NCBI GenBank assembly: GCA_021397835.1
Contig: JAJFZO010000191.1
Location: forward strand, 4,531,001-4,595,000
Source: Moringa oleifera
Lineage: Eukaryota > Streptophyta > Magnoliopsida > Brassicales > Moringaceae
Reading direction: 5' to 3'
Length of the DNA: 64,000 nucleotides
In this document: one piece after another, positions 13,053-24,698 of the stretch
How positions within the stretch are numbered: position 1 is the stretch's first letter
How the letters are laid out: every line of letters starts with the position of its first letter
Notes under the pieces: generated by a model
What the model was told of the DNA's origin: nothing
Database searches by the model: none
The model's input: only the letters and a program-made list of their open reading frames with translations
Position numbers and translations under genes: made by a program

Positions 13053-13530
13053 GTAAGGTTGATGCACATTGACTTGTATTTTCCATTATCAATATTGAGA
13101 GTTTGGCGTATGTTCCTTGAATTTGCTACCCTTTGCTTTCAAGTTGCAGTTTCAGTATCCTTGCTCACTGCCATGATCTTTCTTAAAATATTATGTAAAT
13201 ATCCATGGTTGCCGATAGTTTTTGTGTGCAAGTGGTACTAATTGTAATTTCATGTGTGCTTGCTCTGATTGCTTGGAATCTCAGCTTTATGTGCATTTCA
13301 TGGTTGAAGTGAGCCATTTTAGCAGAGCCTTGTGCCATGAATTTGGGGATTTGATGTTAGAAATATTCCCTTGTCATCATGCTACAATAAATTAATTACA
13401 TGTTTATTAACTGGTTTTAAGCTTACCTTAGGTGGGTACACTGGAAAAATGAATTCCCATAAGTGGTTAGTTAATGTCTTCTTGATTGGTGTTGAAGGTG
13501 TTTCATGGTTTTTGCTAGGATTGTTAGCAA

Positions 13531-14954
13531 ATGGGGAAGGACTCAAAACCTAAGGAACCAAGTGGGAAGGGAAAGGGAAAGCAAGCAGGAGGAGGAAGTG
13601 ATGAAGCTGGCTCAAAAGGGAAAGGCAAATCTGGGAAATCTTCAGATGGGCTTGGCACCTGCACCTATGTCAAAGGTCTAGTTGTTAACAGTTTCTAGCC
13701 AGATAAACTAAACTATTTTTTCCTTTCTCATTGCCTGGATAATTTGTCAGAATTGATGTTTAGTCTTTTTCATACCTGGAGAAGAGTAAGTGCCTTAATT
13801 TCAATACTTCTTACCAAGGTCTTCAATGTTGGTTCAGCAAGGCATATTTTATGTGAGAAACAAGGCAAAATCAATGAAGCATACAAGAAATTGCAGGATG
13901 GTTGGCTGAGCGATGGAGACAAGGTTCCACCAGCTGAATTTGCAAAGGTATAATATCCAAAGTGTGTTGCTTCATGACGTCTTGTTTAAAGTTATCTGTA
14001 GTGCATTAGAGAAGTGGGTCCCCAATTTCCAGCTCTCTTCTGGTGGCATAAAGTATACTGTTTGATTTAAATAAAAACGTTTATGGAAAGGTTTATTTAT
14101 TATGTCACTTATGCTGTTTGATTCCTGGGAGGAGTGACCTGCTCAGGTGCTTTCTTTCTATTATCTCCCTGTGACTAATTTATTTCTGTTAAATTCTCAG
14201 CTGGCTGCAGAGTACTCAGAGTGCCCGTCAGGTAAAAAGGGTGGGGATCTTGGATGGTTCCCACGGGGAAAGATGGCAGGCCCATTTCAAGATGTTGCTT
14301 TTAGCACCCCAGTTGGAGCAACCAGTGCACCATTCAAATCCACGTATGTACATGAATTTATTGTACATGAATTTATTATACAATTATCACTCTACATTCC
14401 TCACTACCGCTGGAATCATCATAATAGTAACGTTGCCGAGCAGAATCTGTCTATCTAGTCCCTTTACTTGTAAGGATAGAAATAAGACTCAATATTGATG
14501 TACAGAATGCAATGGGTGAATGAAAAGATATGCTACAATGTTATAAATGTTGGTGAATTTATCTTTGGGTTAAATTGCTTAAGAAAGCTTCTTTCTCACC
14601 ATCAAAAATAAAATCACCGCAGGGGTATAGATTGAGATCATATACCAATGCATTGTTCATTTCATATTTGAAAGAATAGGTGAATATGTACTCCACTACT
14701 ATCATGATATACCTGAACCTGGCTACTTATGCATTGTTCATTTCATATTTGCAAGGACAAAATGACATTATATACTAAATTACTATCATGATATACTGAT
14801 TGGTCTCTGGATATTTTTCTGATTTTATTTGTTAATTTTTGTATTCTCGAATGCCTATTCCCATGACCGGTATGGTAATTGATTCTGCTTATAATTATTG
14901 CTATGATGCAGGCATGGCTACCATGTAATCTTGTGTGAAGGAAGGAAGAATTAA
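13531..14954 (+). CDS. Parvulin-type peptidyl-prolyl cis-trans isomerase (Par14/PIN4 type)
   Basis: Four exons: 13531-13675, 13838-13947, 14201-14343 and 14912-14954, giving 146 residues. Residues 1-45 are a basic Gly/Lys/Ser-rich tail, as in human Par14/PIN4. The rotamase domain follows: ARHILCEKQGKI at the start, then YSECPSGKKGGDLGW, FPRGKMAGPFQDVAF, and the terminal HGYHVILCEGRK strand. There is no WW domain, which separates it from PIN1. The family catalyses proline isomerisation; Par14 proteins are linked to nuclear/nucleolar and mitochondrial roles, and this protein's location is not decided by the sequence. The acceptor at 13837 gives Lys-Ala at the exon 1/2 junction. All borders are GT..AG. 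Confidence 0.93.
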
Positions 14955-15850
14955 CTGAACCTGTATTACTGATGAAGCGAGTACATATCCTGGCCCCTAG
15001 AAATAAACTCTTCAGTACAAACATGGTTATTTGATGATGGATATGATAATGATATGGTGGTGACTTGAGAAGGCTTTTTCTTATTTTCACATAAAACTTT
15101 TATGCTTTTTCCTTCTCCTTCGTGGTCTCTGTAGAGGATTGTGAATTGTTTATCCTCAGTTTAATAGTAACATTTTGTGAGTTTTACAATGTCATTTGAT
15201 CTACTTTGACCATGAGGGGTAATGTTGCACCATCTTCAGCTTTCTGGATGCTTGAACTTGGTCATGACTAACATAAGAGTATTTTGAGAAGTTGCAGCAT
15301 GATAACCCTGCATTCTGGGCAACAGGATTAAGTGAAACCCAAACCAAATGCAATGTGGAACAAGTTGGCCTTGAATTGATTGAAAATTCTAAGGAGAACA
15401 TGATAACGAGTAGGTTCTGCAAGGAAAATTTCAGATGATGCAGCAATCTCTTCTGTTAATGTTAAAGTGATCTTAGTGCATCCTGTATATTCAGATATAC
15501 AGAGCTACAAGAAAATGACATTCAAGTGCTTCCAAAACTAGTATGTTTTCCAATGGCTGTCCATGGTTTCTACGATGAAAAGCTGCATCAGTCTCTTGAT
15601 TCTTTCTGGAAAATTATTCGAAATATGCAAGAATGGAAAAAGAATATACCAGGTGAATAATTTTCCTGTATCTTGAACTGATGCAGGAACAGATCCTTTG
15701 CCAAGTACATCGATCAGGATAGGTCAATACACCAACTTCTTTCCAACAATTGGTTTAAGTTCAAAATGATGCTTGGTCTGACCATGCAACACATGAAAAA
15801 GACAAAACTCAGGTGCAGAAGCAAAGATGGCACGCTCAGCTTCGATTGAA
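14955..15850. other. Intergenic between convergent parvulin and mS23 genes
   Basis: Holds the 3' UTRs of two convergent genes. I see no additional exon; short ORFs here (for example on the minus strand at 14743-15090 and 15201-15446) lack recognisable features. Confidence 0.5.
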
Positions 15851-18013
15851 TTACCAACCACCCCCCCTCATTCTGTCTTGGGCTTCTGCTGCTTTCTCCT
15901 CTTTAAGCTTCTGCACTATTTTAAGAATATTGGGATTATAGAAACGGTCACGGACATACTTCCTTTCCTCAGCTTGTATCTCTTTGATAGCACTTGGATA
16001 TGGGTTAGGTGGGGGCCTCTTTCCTTGAATACGAGCAATTTGTTTCAAGCGAGCATAAGCCTTCTTCTTTGCCTTCTTTTCTGCCCGATATTCCATCTAC
16101 AGAGGAACAATAGCAGTAGTAAGAACAAGGAAGAAATGAAAGGAAGCTCAACAAACAATGAAAGCATTCTTTTTGTAATTTTCTCCTCCTAGCAATCTTT
16201 TCAGATGAGAGAAACTAAAATGGGTCGTTGGAACCAGAGATAGAGAAAGAGTCAGGTTTGGAACACATTAATCCAAATCCAGGTACATACATCAGCTACA
16301 GCCATGGCTTCCTCCTCACTAACGCCTTGTTCCTTCAACTCAAGGATCTGCAACCCAAATAGACGTGCAGGAGGTGGATCAAAACCAGCAATCCTACAGG
16401 AACACAGCATGAATTAAACATGCATAAGAATCACTTTGAAACATGAAAAATAAGTGGGTTTCAGCATCCAAAAGAAGGGGCAGGATTCATATTGAAGAGA
16501 AAAGAGGAAAGGAGCTTAATATACTTCATTTATCAATGCCAAAATCAAAGAAGAAAAATAAGCATAATAAAGCACCATGAATTTTTGTTTTGATGTAGGT
16601 CTGGCAGGTACCTCAAGTTGATTATCACAGTAGGTTAAACTCTCTCATTAATAGAGATAAGAATCCAGAAATTACATCAGCAAATTCCAACCTGAGATTC
16701 ATTTCTTCGATAGTAGGACACCTATAACTAGTAGATAACCACCAAAATTGTCTCTAGGCCATAACTCAGGATCACATATTCAACATGCATCTAAATCAAC
16801 CGTCTCCAAATGTGGTATCCAACCCAAACGAGGTCCGTAGCAAATCAAACTAGATCCTTTAGCACCAGAAGTTCCTTTTCTTTTGATGGATTTAAAATTT
16901 GAACTGCCAGTTTCTTCTCATTGATGAAACCAAACTCATTACAAGATAGCATGAAATCACAAATAAATGGAGAAAAATTCACTGATTTGAAAAGAAAACT
17001 ATATGTAGAGAAGCGCAGCAATTACTTGATGGCATCTTCGTGCTTCGAATCTGGATGCTTTTGGAAGAACTTTTTTATATAGACATCTTCAGGAAGACTA
17101 ATCTTCTTGACTTTCCCATCAGCGCAAGGAAACGTCGCTGGCGGTGCCCTGGGTGACAAAACCAACTGTAAGGCTCAGATTTACATGAATCAGGTGCTCA
17201 TGAACACAGACATTGCTTGGATTAACAGAAGCATATATCTGACAAAGACAACCTCATGAGCAACCTTAATCCAAAAGCAGAGACATAAAATAACAAAATT
17301 TCTGAAATTTCTTCAACAAATTACTTTGAAAAGTTTTCTTTATTTCTTTTGAGACAAAGTAGAAAGTATATGTTCAAATCAGTACGATCTTGTCACAGTC
17401 ATCGTAGGAAGCTTAAGGAGTTGCAAATTCAACCCAGAATTGCAAAAATATAATGGCTAGAAATGATCCAACATACATGAATAAACAAAAGTAACTGAAA
17501 TCTATGAGGGTTTGTTCTTTCCCAAAGTTCTTATGGGCTTCAATCATGAGAAAAGATTTTTAAATCAAGTCTATTTTCCTTGCTTGAGGTTTCATTATCC
17601 ATGAAAGTGTGATATTATCTTCCAGGAAATATAACCTATGTATCGACAGCACAAATCCATTAAAGTTTGAAGTCCCACACATAATTTAACACACCCATCA
17701 CTCTCCAAAAAAATGCCATTTTGAGTACTAATCTTTCTAATCCAAATTCAAGCACAAAGATACATAGAAACACAAGCAAGGACCAAACTTGGACTTATTA
17801 TGATTGAACCCGTAAACAAATTTAATCCCATTAGCTGCTTATTCAATAATGATAACAATGAGAGAGAGCGAGCCTGATCAAAAAAAATATGGGAGAGAGA
17901 GAAAGAGAGAAGACTAACTGTTCCATGGCTTTGAGCCAAACAGGCTCAGATTTAGCCAAGCCCTTGACGAGCTTTCTGGTTTTAGTGAGCAAATTTCCTT
18001 TCATGAAGGACAT
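15851..18013 (-). CDS. MRPS23: Mitochondrial small ribosomal subunit protein mS23-like
   Basis: Four exons on the minus strand: 18013-17919, 17148-17026, 16393-16291 and 16096-15851, giving 188 residues. The N-terminus (MSFMKGNLLTKTRKLVKGLA, then SEPVWLKAMEQAPPATFP) parallels the start of animal MRPS23, where a basic helix precedes a KPLW...FPP-like segment. The C-terminal exon is strongly basic and helical (EKKAKKKAYARL), ending KAAEAQDRMRGGGW. It would be a component of the mitoribosome small subunit. Splice junctions are all GT..AG and close in frame. A GC-poor 5' UTR exon ending at 18468 (CAG|GTTCGG) suggests a 5' UTR intron. Identification rests on N-terminal similarity and gene neighbourhood; the plant mS23 assignment should be checked by profile search. 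Confidence 0.75.
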
Positions 18014-19275
18014 TTCTGTTTGTCTTTCTTCGCTTTCCCTTCGTTTTCTCTCTCCGTCGATCGATTGCTGTTCTCAACAAGTAGAAAACATTCAGCTTGA
18101 TATCTCTAAGCTATGCTACAGAAACTAGGAAGTATAAACCCTGAACAGCGTCACTTGGCATATAACTGAAAACAGAAGGGAACAGCTTATTCACAGAAAC
18201 AACAAACCCAGCAAAATGAGCTCTTCATCACAAAACCTTAAACCAAAAAAAAAAAAAACCTAATGCACAAATCCAAGTCCTTCAACTCAAAATCTCGAAT
18301 CGCATAACCACCCTGATCTCAGATTACCAATCCCCGAAAGAACAGAACTCGAATCAGTCGCCCCAATGTATAAACAAAAATCAAACAGCCAAAGAACCCT
18401 GACCGCCTTGCAATTTTTTTTTTAAAAAAAAAGAGGTAAAAAACAGAGACGAATTGAAACACCGAACCTGAAAGAGAGATTGACTCCAGAGAAAAGAAAT
18501 TGTAGGCAAAGGGTAGGGCTTCACTCCTGTAATATGCAGCTCTGCCTAAATTGGTTACGGAGCGATAATATTAGTTAAATTATACTACCAGTTTTTTATT
18601 TTTTAAAAATAATATTACTTTTTAGATATTTTACAATATATAAATGTAATTTTACAAACTTATAGAAATAGAACATAAAAAATAATAAACCTCTCATCAT
18701 ATGTTATTTTATGACATTAAATGACATATAAACATATTATAAAAAAATATTAATATTAACATTATTTCCATCATGATTTATGTTTAAAAAATAGAACGGA
18801 ATTTATGATATTAATCAAAAAATAATAATTAAAATAGTTTAGTCAATTTGTCAGATGCCAATGTTTATTTAAAACATCAATATTAGATCAAATTAATTAG
18901 AACTCAATATTCTTTCATCTAACACATGAATACTTAGATGAATTGTAGAAATTTATAGACGTAGAATGAATTTTAGCATTGCCGGAATCAGAAGAAAAGG
19001 AAACACTTTTTTAGTAAATCAATTTTACATACAGGTGCTTGGATTTGGTCAGTGTATCTGCAATCTGAATCATATGATTGAAGCAGCACGATTTTCAGAA
19101 GGCTCAAGTGTGAAACAAAATCATTGGTATCTATGCAATATTTCTCAAATCCTTTTGGCAAATTTGATTGAACATAAGGTTCTAGTCCAGTCATGGGGCT
19201 ATGGCCTGGCTCTCTGCCTACAGGCTTCTACTTTTAACCAAATATCAAGCAAAATTGGTGAGCAACTATGGCTCC
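18014..19275. other. 5' region of mS23 gene and intergenic AT-rich DNA
   Basis: 18014-18540 probably contains the 5' UTR intron and first non-coding exon of the minus-strand mS23 gene. From 18541 to about 19275 there is AT-rich spacer and the likely 3' UTR of the fucosyltransferase gene that ends at 19276. No further gene seen. Confidence 0.5.
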
Positions 19276-21403
19276 TTAGGACTCATCAACCAACTTAAGG
19301 CCCCAGCTGATGTCCTCGCAATGTCTCACATGGGGAACAACATTACCAGTGTCAATTCCTCTCTTTGTTTTGCAGTCATAAAAGGGAGGAGCATGGAAAC
19401 AAGGTTCCATTGAACTGGCCAGACCACAAGGAGGATCAGGGATTGTCTGATTTTCCTGCTTGAAAAGGATCCATGGCTTCAGACCTCCAAGACCCTGAGC
19501 AACATACCCAAATGTAGACCATGCACTGGTGACCAAGGCATCAGACAAACTGAGGAGGTAGATTTCTGTCCAGGCCTTCCTGTTGTGCAAACGCTTCTCT
19601 GTCTGCTGATGCTCCTCATGACTTGGCTGGTAAACCCCAATCACTTCCCCAGTCACAGTTGGGTGTTCCCAGTACATGCTTTTCAGATTTTCGAAGTACC
19701 TGGAACTTAAAGATGTGACCAGAATAGCCTTTGTTTTCTGTTTCCTGGATGCAGGCAGGACAGATCCTTTCTCATCTACTTCAGGTAGCAATTTCCAACT
19801 TTGAGTACAGGCAAAAATTTGACGAGTTACCAGTGGAACAATATCAGATCGACCATCAAAAACTCTTACTTGGATGCCAATCCTCTCATCTGCCCTGGCT
19901 AAGTAAGCTTGATAATACCTCGTGATTAGTCCCCATACATGATTGGAAGGATGGAAAAGATACCGACCCAAGTGGTGAAAAACAGTTCTCTTGTCAGGAA
20001 ATAACTTGTTCAGTTCATCCTCAAACGATGGAATCAAGAAGAGTGATGGAACAAAATAGTTATTTGTCTTCATAATCAACCAAGGCACCTTGGCTAGAAA
20101 CGCTTGATTTTCATCGCAGAAGAACATCTTGTCATGGTCACCATAATCATGAGCCAGATGAAGATACAGATAAGATGATGATCGTGATTCTGTTGAAGCC
20201 TTTATGATCTTTTTCTTCAGCATGTTTCCATAGCAATGGGCAGAGTTCTGATCAAAGCTGTTGAATTGCCCGGTGATGGGGAAATCAAAGGGCAGTAACC
20301 ATGATGTCTCAGGAAATGGCTCACAGAACAGATCAGACATCTGTTCTCCTCCTTCAACAAGCAGGATCCTATCTGTCAGCAGAGCATAAAGAAATGCAGA
20401 AGCAATAGTAACTATCCTGTTCCCCAAGCCACTAAACAACATCCACACCACATATTTGCAGTCTCCAGACCCAATAATAGCATGGCTAGACTTCAGTTTT
20501 TCAACAGCTTTCTTGTATGGTTGAGTAAAGGGTCCACAGCGTTTGTGAAGATCTTCATAATTTCTCAGTCTGGAAAGCAGATATGAAGAAGGCTTGTGGG
20601 ATGAGAGTTTGCGATATAAAACTGAATGGTACCTACTCAAGCAAGAATCTTCATTGAAACCATCAGCAAGAAGTCCACCAAGCAGTCTGTCCACAGACTT
20701 GTTATCAGGTTGAGAGATTTCTACAGAACCTGTGAAATAGACAGAAGATAGATAAAATGTAGAATAGCTAAGGAAAAGAAAAGATAGAATCAGCCATTTT
20801 AGGCCACTGAGATTCTTTAGGTCTAGCCTTATCGATTTCTCTTCACAGAAGATAGTCGAAGATTGTAGTGTCCCGAGTTCATAAAATGATTAAAAAAGAA
20901 AGTTGAACCAATAAATCAAGATTCTAATATCGTCAAGTTCATTGATCATTGATGATACCAGAGATTACCTGGTTCACCGAACAAGATCTAAGCATCAAGA
21001 AAAAGAAAGAAAGAAACAGTAACGTAGACAAATCCTAAACAAACAACATACCAGAGGTAGCATTTCTTTTATGATCTTCAAGTGATGCAGCATCTTCTTT
21101 TTGTTCCCTAAGTGATGCTTCATTTCCTTTCGGATCTTCAATTAATGTCAAATCTGGTTGAGATATTGCTTCTATGTGTCTGGCCTCCTCAAATCCAGTG
21201 ACCTGATCATAAGGCTCATGTCGAAAGAACATCAATAGTAAAAGCAGAACAGGGAGAACTACCAAAAAAATAGCTAAGATCTCTGTGGCCCTCATGGAAC
21301 TAAATAATCCAATTCTCTTGTCCTTAACCCCAGGGAGCGCCATAAGCTGTTGAACAGTGGACATGGAAAGAGACTGTCGCCTCCTGGATGAATTCAGATC
21401 CAT
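19276..21403 (-). CDS. GT37 alpha-(1,2)-fucosyltransferase, FUT1-type, copy A
   Basis: Two exons, 21403-21052 and 20729-19276, giving 601 residues. It is a type II Golgi membrane protein with a 40-residue cytosolic tail (start MDLNSSRRRQ), one hydrophobic helix at about 41-60, a variable acidic stem, and the GT37 catalytic domain from about residue 125. Family landmarks are LFSGLGNRI (about 215-223), RIGIQVRVFD (about 400-409, a nucleotide-sugar binding motif) and ALVTSAWSTFGYVAQGLGG (about 515-533). It is predicted to transfer fucose from GDP-fucose onto galactose of xyloglucan or arabinogalactan side chains; the acceptor cannot be read from sequence. It is a tandem paralog of the gene at 22165-24084, with the intron at the same place after the stem. 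Length is slightly above the usual ~520-560. Confidence 0.92.
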
Positions 21404-21909
21404 TCATGTCCACATTCAGCACCGTTACCCTTTCATTTCATTTCAATCCTCTTCCTTTTAGTCCTTGTTCATCATGAAAACTACTGCACTACCCTAACTA
21501 GCGCAGTAGATTTCTGGAGATGGAAAACAGACGTTCAGCATTCCTTTGGCAGCCACGTTTCATTTTCACTGTCCATCTTCTCTCTTGCCTTGTTTATGGT
21601 CAAATTGTTAAATGTGGCAATTTTCTTCTTTCCAAGTTTCCGTTAAAAATTGTCCCCACTGCTCATATAAGCATCAGTTTTGAAGACTAAAATCTAGCTG
21701 AGACCCTCCGTTGAATTGCTCTACTAGAATCACGGAACTGAGCTGTGGCTGATCATCCGAACCAGGGGCGGAATCTGAAACCGACAGACCCAAAAATGGG
21801 GCTGAGCCCGACACGGGCGGGCAAACATGGGAAGAGGTAATGCCGGATCATGGTTAACGGGGTGCCACTGCTAGATACGAAAAAATAAATCAAAAATAAA
21901 CCGCGTGAA
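21404..21909. other. Promoter region of FUT copy A; tRNA 3' flank
   Basis: Upstream sequence of the minus-strand FUT copy A and the 3' flank of the minus-strand tRNA-Thr gene. An A-rich run at about 21878-21900 (T-rich on the tRNA strand) could act as the RNA polymerase III terminator. No protein-coding exon seen. Confidence 0.45.
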
Positions 21910-21983
21910 TGCTCTCGTTGAGAGTCGAACTCAAGACCTCCCGCTTACTAAACGGGTGCTCTAACCAACTGAGCTACGAGAGC
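21910..21983 (-). tRNA. tRNA-Thr (anticodon AGT)
   Basis: The minus-strand 74-nt sequence folds as a complete cloverleaf. The acceptor stem GCTCTCG/CGAGAGC has 7 pairs with discriminator A. The D arm is GCTC...GAGC, the anticodon stem is CCCGT/GCGGG (one G-U pair) with loop TTAGTAA (anticodon AGT), the variable loop is AGGTC, and the T arm is TTGAG/CTCAA with loop TTCGACT. Internal A box (TAGCTCAGTTGG) and B box (GTTCGACTC) are present, and there is no intron. It decodes ACU, and other ACN threonine codons if A34 is modified to inosine. It lies between the two FUT genes. Confidence 0.96.
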
Positions 21984-22164
21984 TTGGCAGTTTATAGTCG
22001 TTTTTATTATGTAATAATTTCAATCAACATTGCTGTCTTCCGCCCTCCCCCACTCGGATTCTGCAACATTGTCACGAAAGAATTCTGACAGAGAATACAA
22101 AAATTTTGGAAGCTAATTAGTTTCATTGACATGGAATCGTGTACAAAACTGGTGAGCAGTAGGC

Positions 22165-24084
22165 CTATAACTCATCATGACCATCTACCACCTTAAGTCC
22201 CCAGCTCATATCCTCGCAATGTCTCACATGAGGAACAACCTTACCCGTGTCAATTCCAGTCTTTGCTTTACAGTCATAAAAGGGAGGAGCATGGAAACAA
22301 GGCTCCATTGACATGGCTCTACGACAAGGAGGATCAGGGGTTGTTCGATTTTCGGACTTGTACAGGATCCATGGCCTCAGACCTCCAAGACCCTGTGCCA
22401 CATACCCAAATGTAGACCATGAGCTTGTGACCAACACATCACTCAAACTGAGAAGATACATTTCTGCCCATGCCTTCCTGTTGTGCAATTGCTTCTCCGT
22501 CTGTTGATACTCTTCATGACTTGGCTGGTGAACCGCAATGACATCTCCAGTCACAGGTGGATGTTCCCAGTACATGTTCCTTAGATTTTCAGAGTATCCT
22601 GAGATTAACGATGTCATCAAAACAGCTTTCAGTTTTGGGTTTTCTGATGGAGTTATATTTTCAGACCCTTGGGTCTTCACTTCAGGTAGCAATTTCTCCC
22701 TTTGAGTACAGGCTAAAATCTGATCCATCACATATTGAAAAGGACCATTTCCTTCATCAAAAACTCTTACTTGAATGCCAATCCTCTCATCAGCCTGAGC
22801 TAAATATGCTTGATAGTACCTCACGATTAGTCCCCACACTTGATTAGAGGGATGGAAAAGATACCGACCCAAGTGATGAAAGATTGTCACTTTCTGAGGG
22901 AATAGTTTACTCAGTTCATGCTCAAAACTTGGGATCAAGAAGAGAGATGGAACAAAATAGTTATCTGTTTTCATAATCAACCAAGGGACTTTCCCAAGAA
23001 GAGCTTGGTCTCCTTCACAAAAGAACATCTTATCATGATCACCATAATCATGGGCCAGATGGAGGTACAAATAAGACGGTAGTGTTTCGATTGAAGTATT
23101 TATGATGTTCTTTTTCAGCATATCACCATAACAATGGCTATATTGCTGATCAAGCTTGCTGAACTGATTGGCAATAGGGAAATCCAAAGGCAGTAACCAC
23201 GACGTACCTGGAAATGGCTCGCAGAAAAGATCAACTATATCCTTTCCTCGGTCAACAAGCAGGACTCTGTTAGTCAGGAGAGCATAAAGAAATGCAGAAG
23301 CCAAAGTAAGGATCCTGTTACCCAAGCCACCAAGAGATACCCACACAACATACTTACAGTCTGTGGATCCAGTAGGGTGGTCAGAAGTGAGTTGTTCAAG
23401 GGTCTTCTTGTAGGATTGGGAATCTGGTCCACAGCGTTTGTGAAGGTTTTCATAGTTTCTGAGTTTGGAAAGGAGATATGGAGAAGGCTTATGGGGCGAA
23501 GCTTTGCGAAATAAAACAGATTGGTATCTACTGAGGCAAGAATCTTCATCAAACCCAGCAGCCAGAAGCTCATCAACCAGCTTGTCTCTAGTAATGCCCT
23601 GATGGTTTAATGAATCATCTGAACCTGTGAATACAAAAGAAATCAGAGCAATCTAGCAAGAGATACCAAAACTGTAATCTGGTTAAATCAGGTGACTAAA
23701 ACTGTCAAGAGTCCTTAGTTGTTCACACATCTATACAGAGGAAAGGAAGTCAACTTATTTTCTTGTACCAAAATGGTTAAATTCATCAAAGAATCATCCC
23801 AAGACTATCATAAAGAATTTCATCAACTGATTTGATTGCATTTTGAACACCACTATTTGAGCCCGTGATTTCAAGACAAAATCAGCTATTAACAACACAT
23901 TAGAAAGGAAAAAAAGCATCTTACTGGTTGTTGTATGATTCGGTTGAGGTCTGCCTTCGAGAACTCTGGCTTCCGCGAATCCCATGGTCTGATCAACGGG
24001 CTGGTGGAGAAAGATCACAGAGAATGTAAGCAGAACTGAGAGGACTATCAAAGAAGTGGAGAAGATCTTGGTGGGCCTCATCAT
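22165..24084 (-). CDS. GT37 alpha-(1,2)-fucosyltransferase, FUT1-type, copy B
   Basis: Two exons, 24084-23925 and 23624-22165, giving 539 residues. Residues ~9-26 form the signal anchor after a tail of only a few residues (MMRPTK). The catalytic domain carries LGGLGNRILTLASAF, RIGIQVRVFD and VLVTSSWSTFGYVAQGLGG, matching copy A closely throughout. The intron phase and place equal copy A. Unlike copy A, the ancestral MDLN start lies upstream (ATG at 24184) in another frame and stops at 24113, so translation would have to begin at the Met pair at 24084/24081. The catalytic part looks intact, so this is probably still an active Golgi GDP-fucose transferase, perhaps with altered expression or localisation. 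Confidence 0.88.
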
Positions 24085-24112
24085 ACTGGATCGGAATCTT
24101 ATCGTGGAAATA

Positions 24113-24184
24113 CTATAATTCTCTAAGCCGATGATCTGCGGACTTGACTAAGGATAACCACCCCTTGAATGGATTCAGATCCAT
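24113..24184 (-). other. 23-codon upstream ORF, remnant of the ancestral N-terminus of FUT copy B
   Basis: ATG at 24184 opens a frame starting MDLNPFKGW, similar to the MDLN start of copy A, which reaches TAG at 24113-24115. Downstream of the stop, homology to copy A (RFRSSMMRPT against IGLFSSMRAT) continues in a different frame. This marks a frame disruption near the tail. Confidence 0.7.
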
Positions 24185-24698
24185 AGAAATCTCCGCTCAC
24201 TCCATTGAAAAGCCTGTTCGAGTTTTTGCAACAGTATCCAGAAAAATGAGCAATTTGCAGAAAGAGGGAGCAAGCAAGAGAGAGGTGTCTGGACCGAGAG
24301 GACAAGTTGAGGTTGAGGATTCTGCAGGACGGCAGGGTCGCTGGCAGCAGGTATTGACGACAAGCAGAACCGAACGCGGTGAATTTCTTCCTAATTTGAC
24401 ATGGTTAACGACGCCGTTTCATCCTTGAAGAGACAAATCTCTGCATGAAATTCTAAAAGAAAAAATGAAATAAGAAAATGACTAATAATTAAATAATTGA
24501 TACTGGCAAGGATGCTGATCTCGTCCTGCTGGTCTTGGGGTTGGAATGCTCTCTTGGGCCCATCTCAAAATACGAACGACGTCGTTCGGCTTTCCTCTTT
24601 TTTTTTAATAACTCATCTTCTTGGCCTACGCCGTTTCTTAATGTTAGCTAACTCCCTGGTGTCGTACCGTTTACCAGAGCTTGCTTTACACTGCATCC
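24185..24698. promoter_or_regulatory. Bidirectional promoter between FUT copy B and bL32m
   Basis: The spacer separates two divergent genes. It contains TGGGCCCA (24555-24562), a site II-type element typical of plant ribosomal-protein and mitochondrial-gene promoters. A perfect 16-bp palindrome, CGAACGACGTCGTTCG, with a central ACGT core lies at 24573-24588. Both sit about 110-145 bases upstream of the bL32m ATG. Regulatory meaning is inference. Confidence 0.5.
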
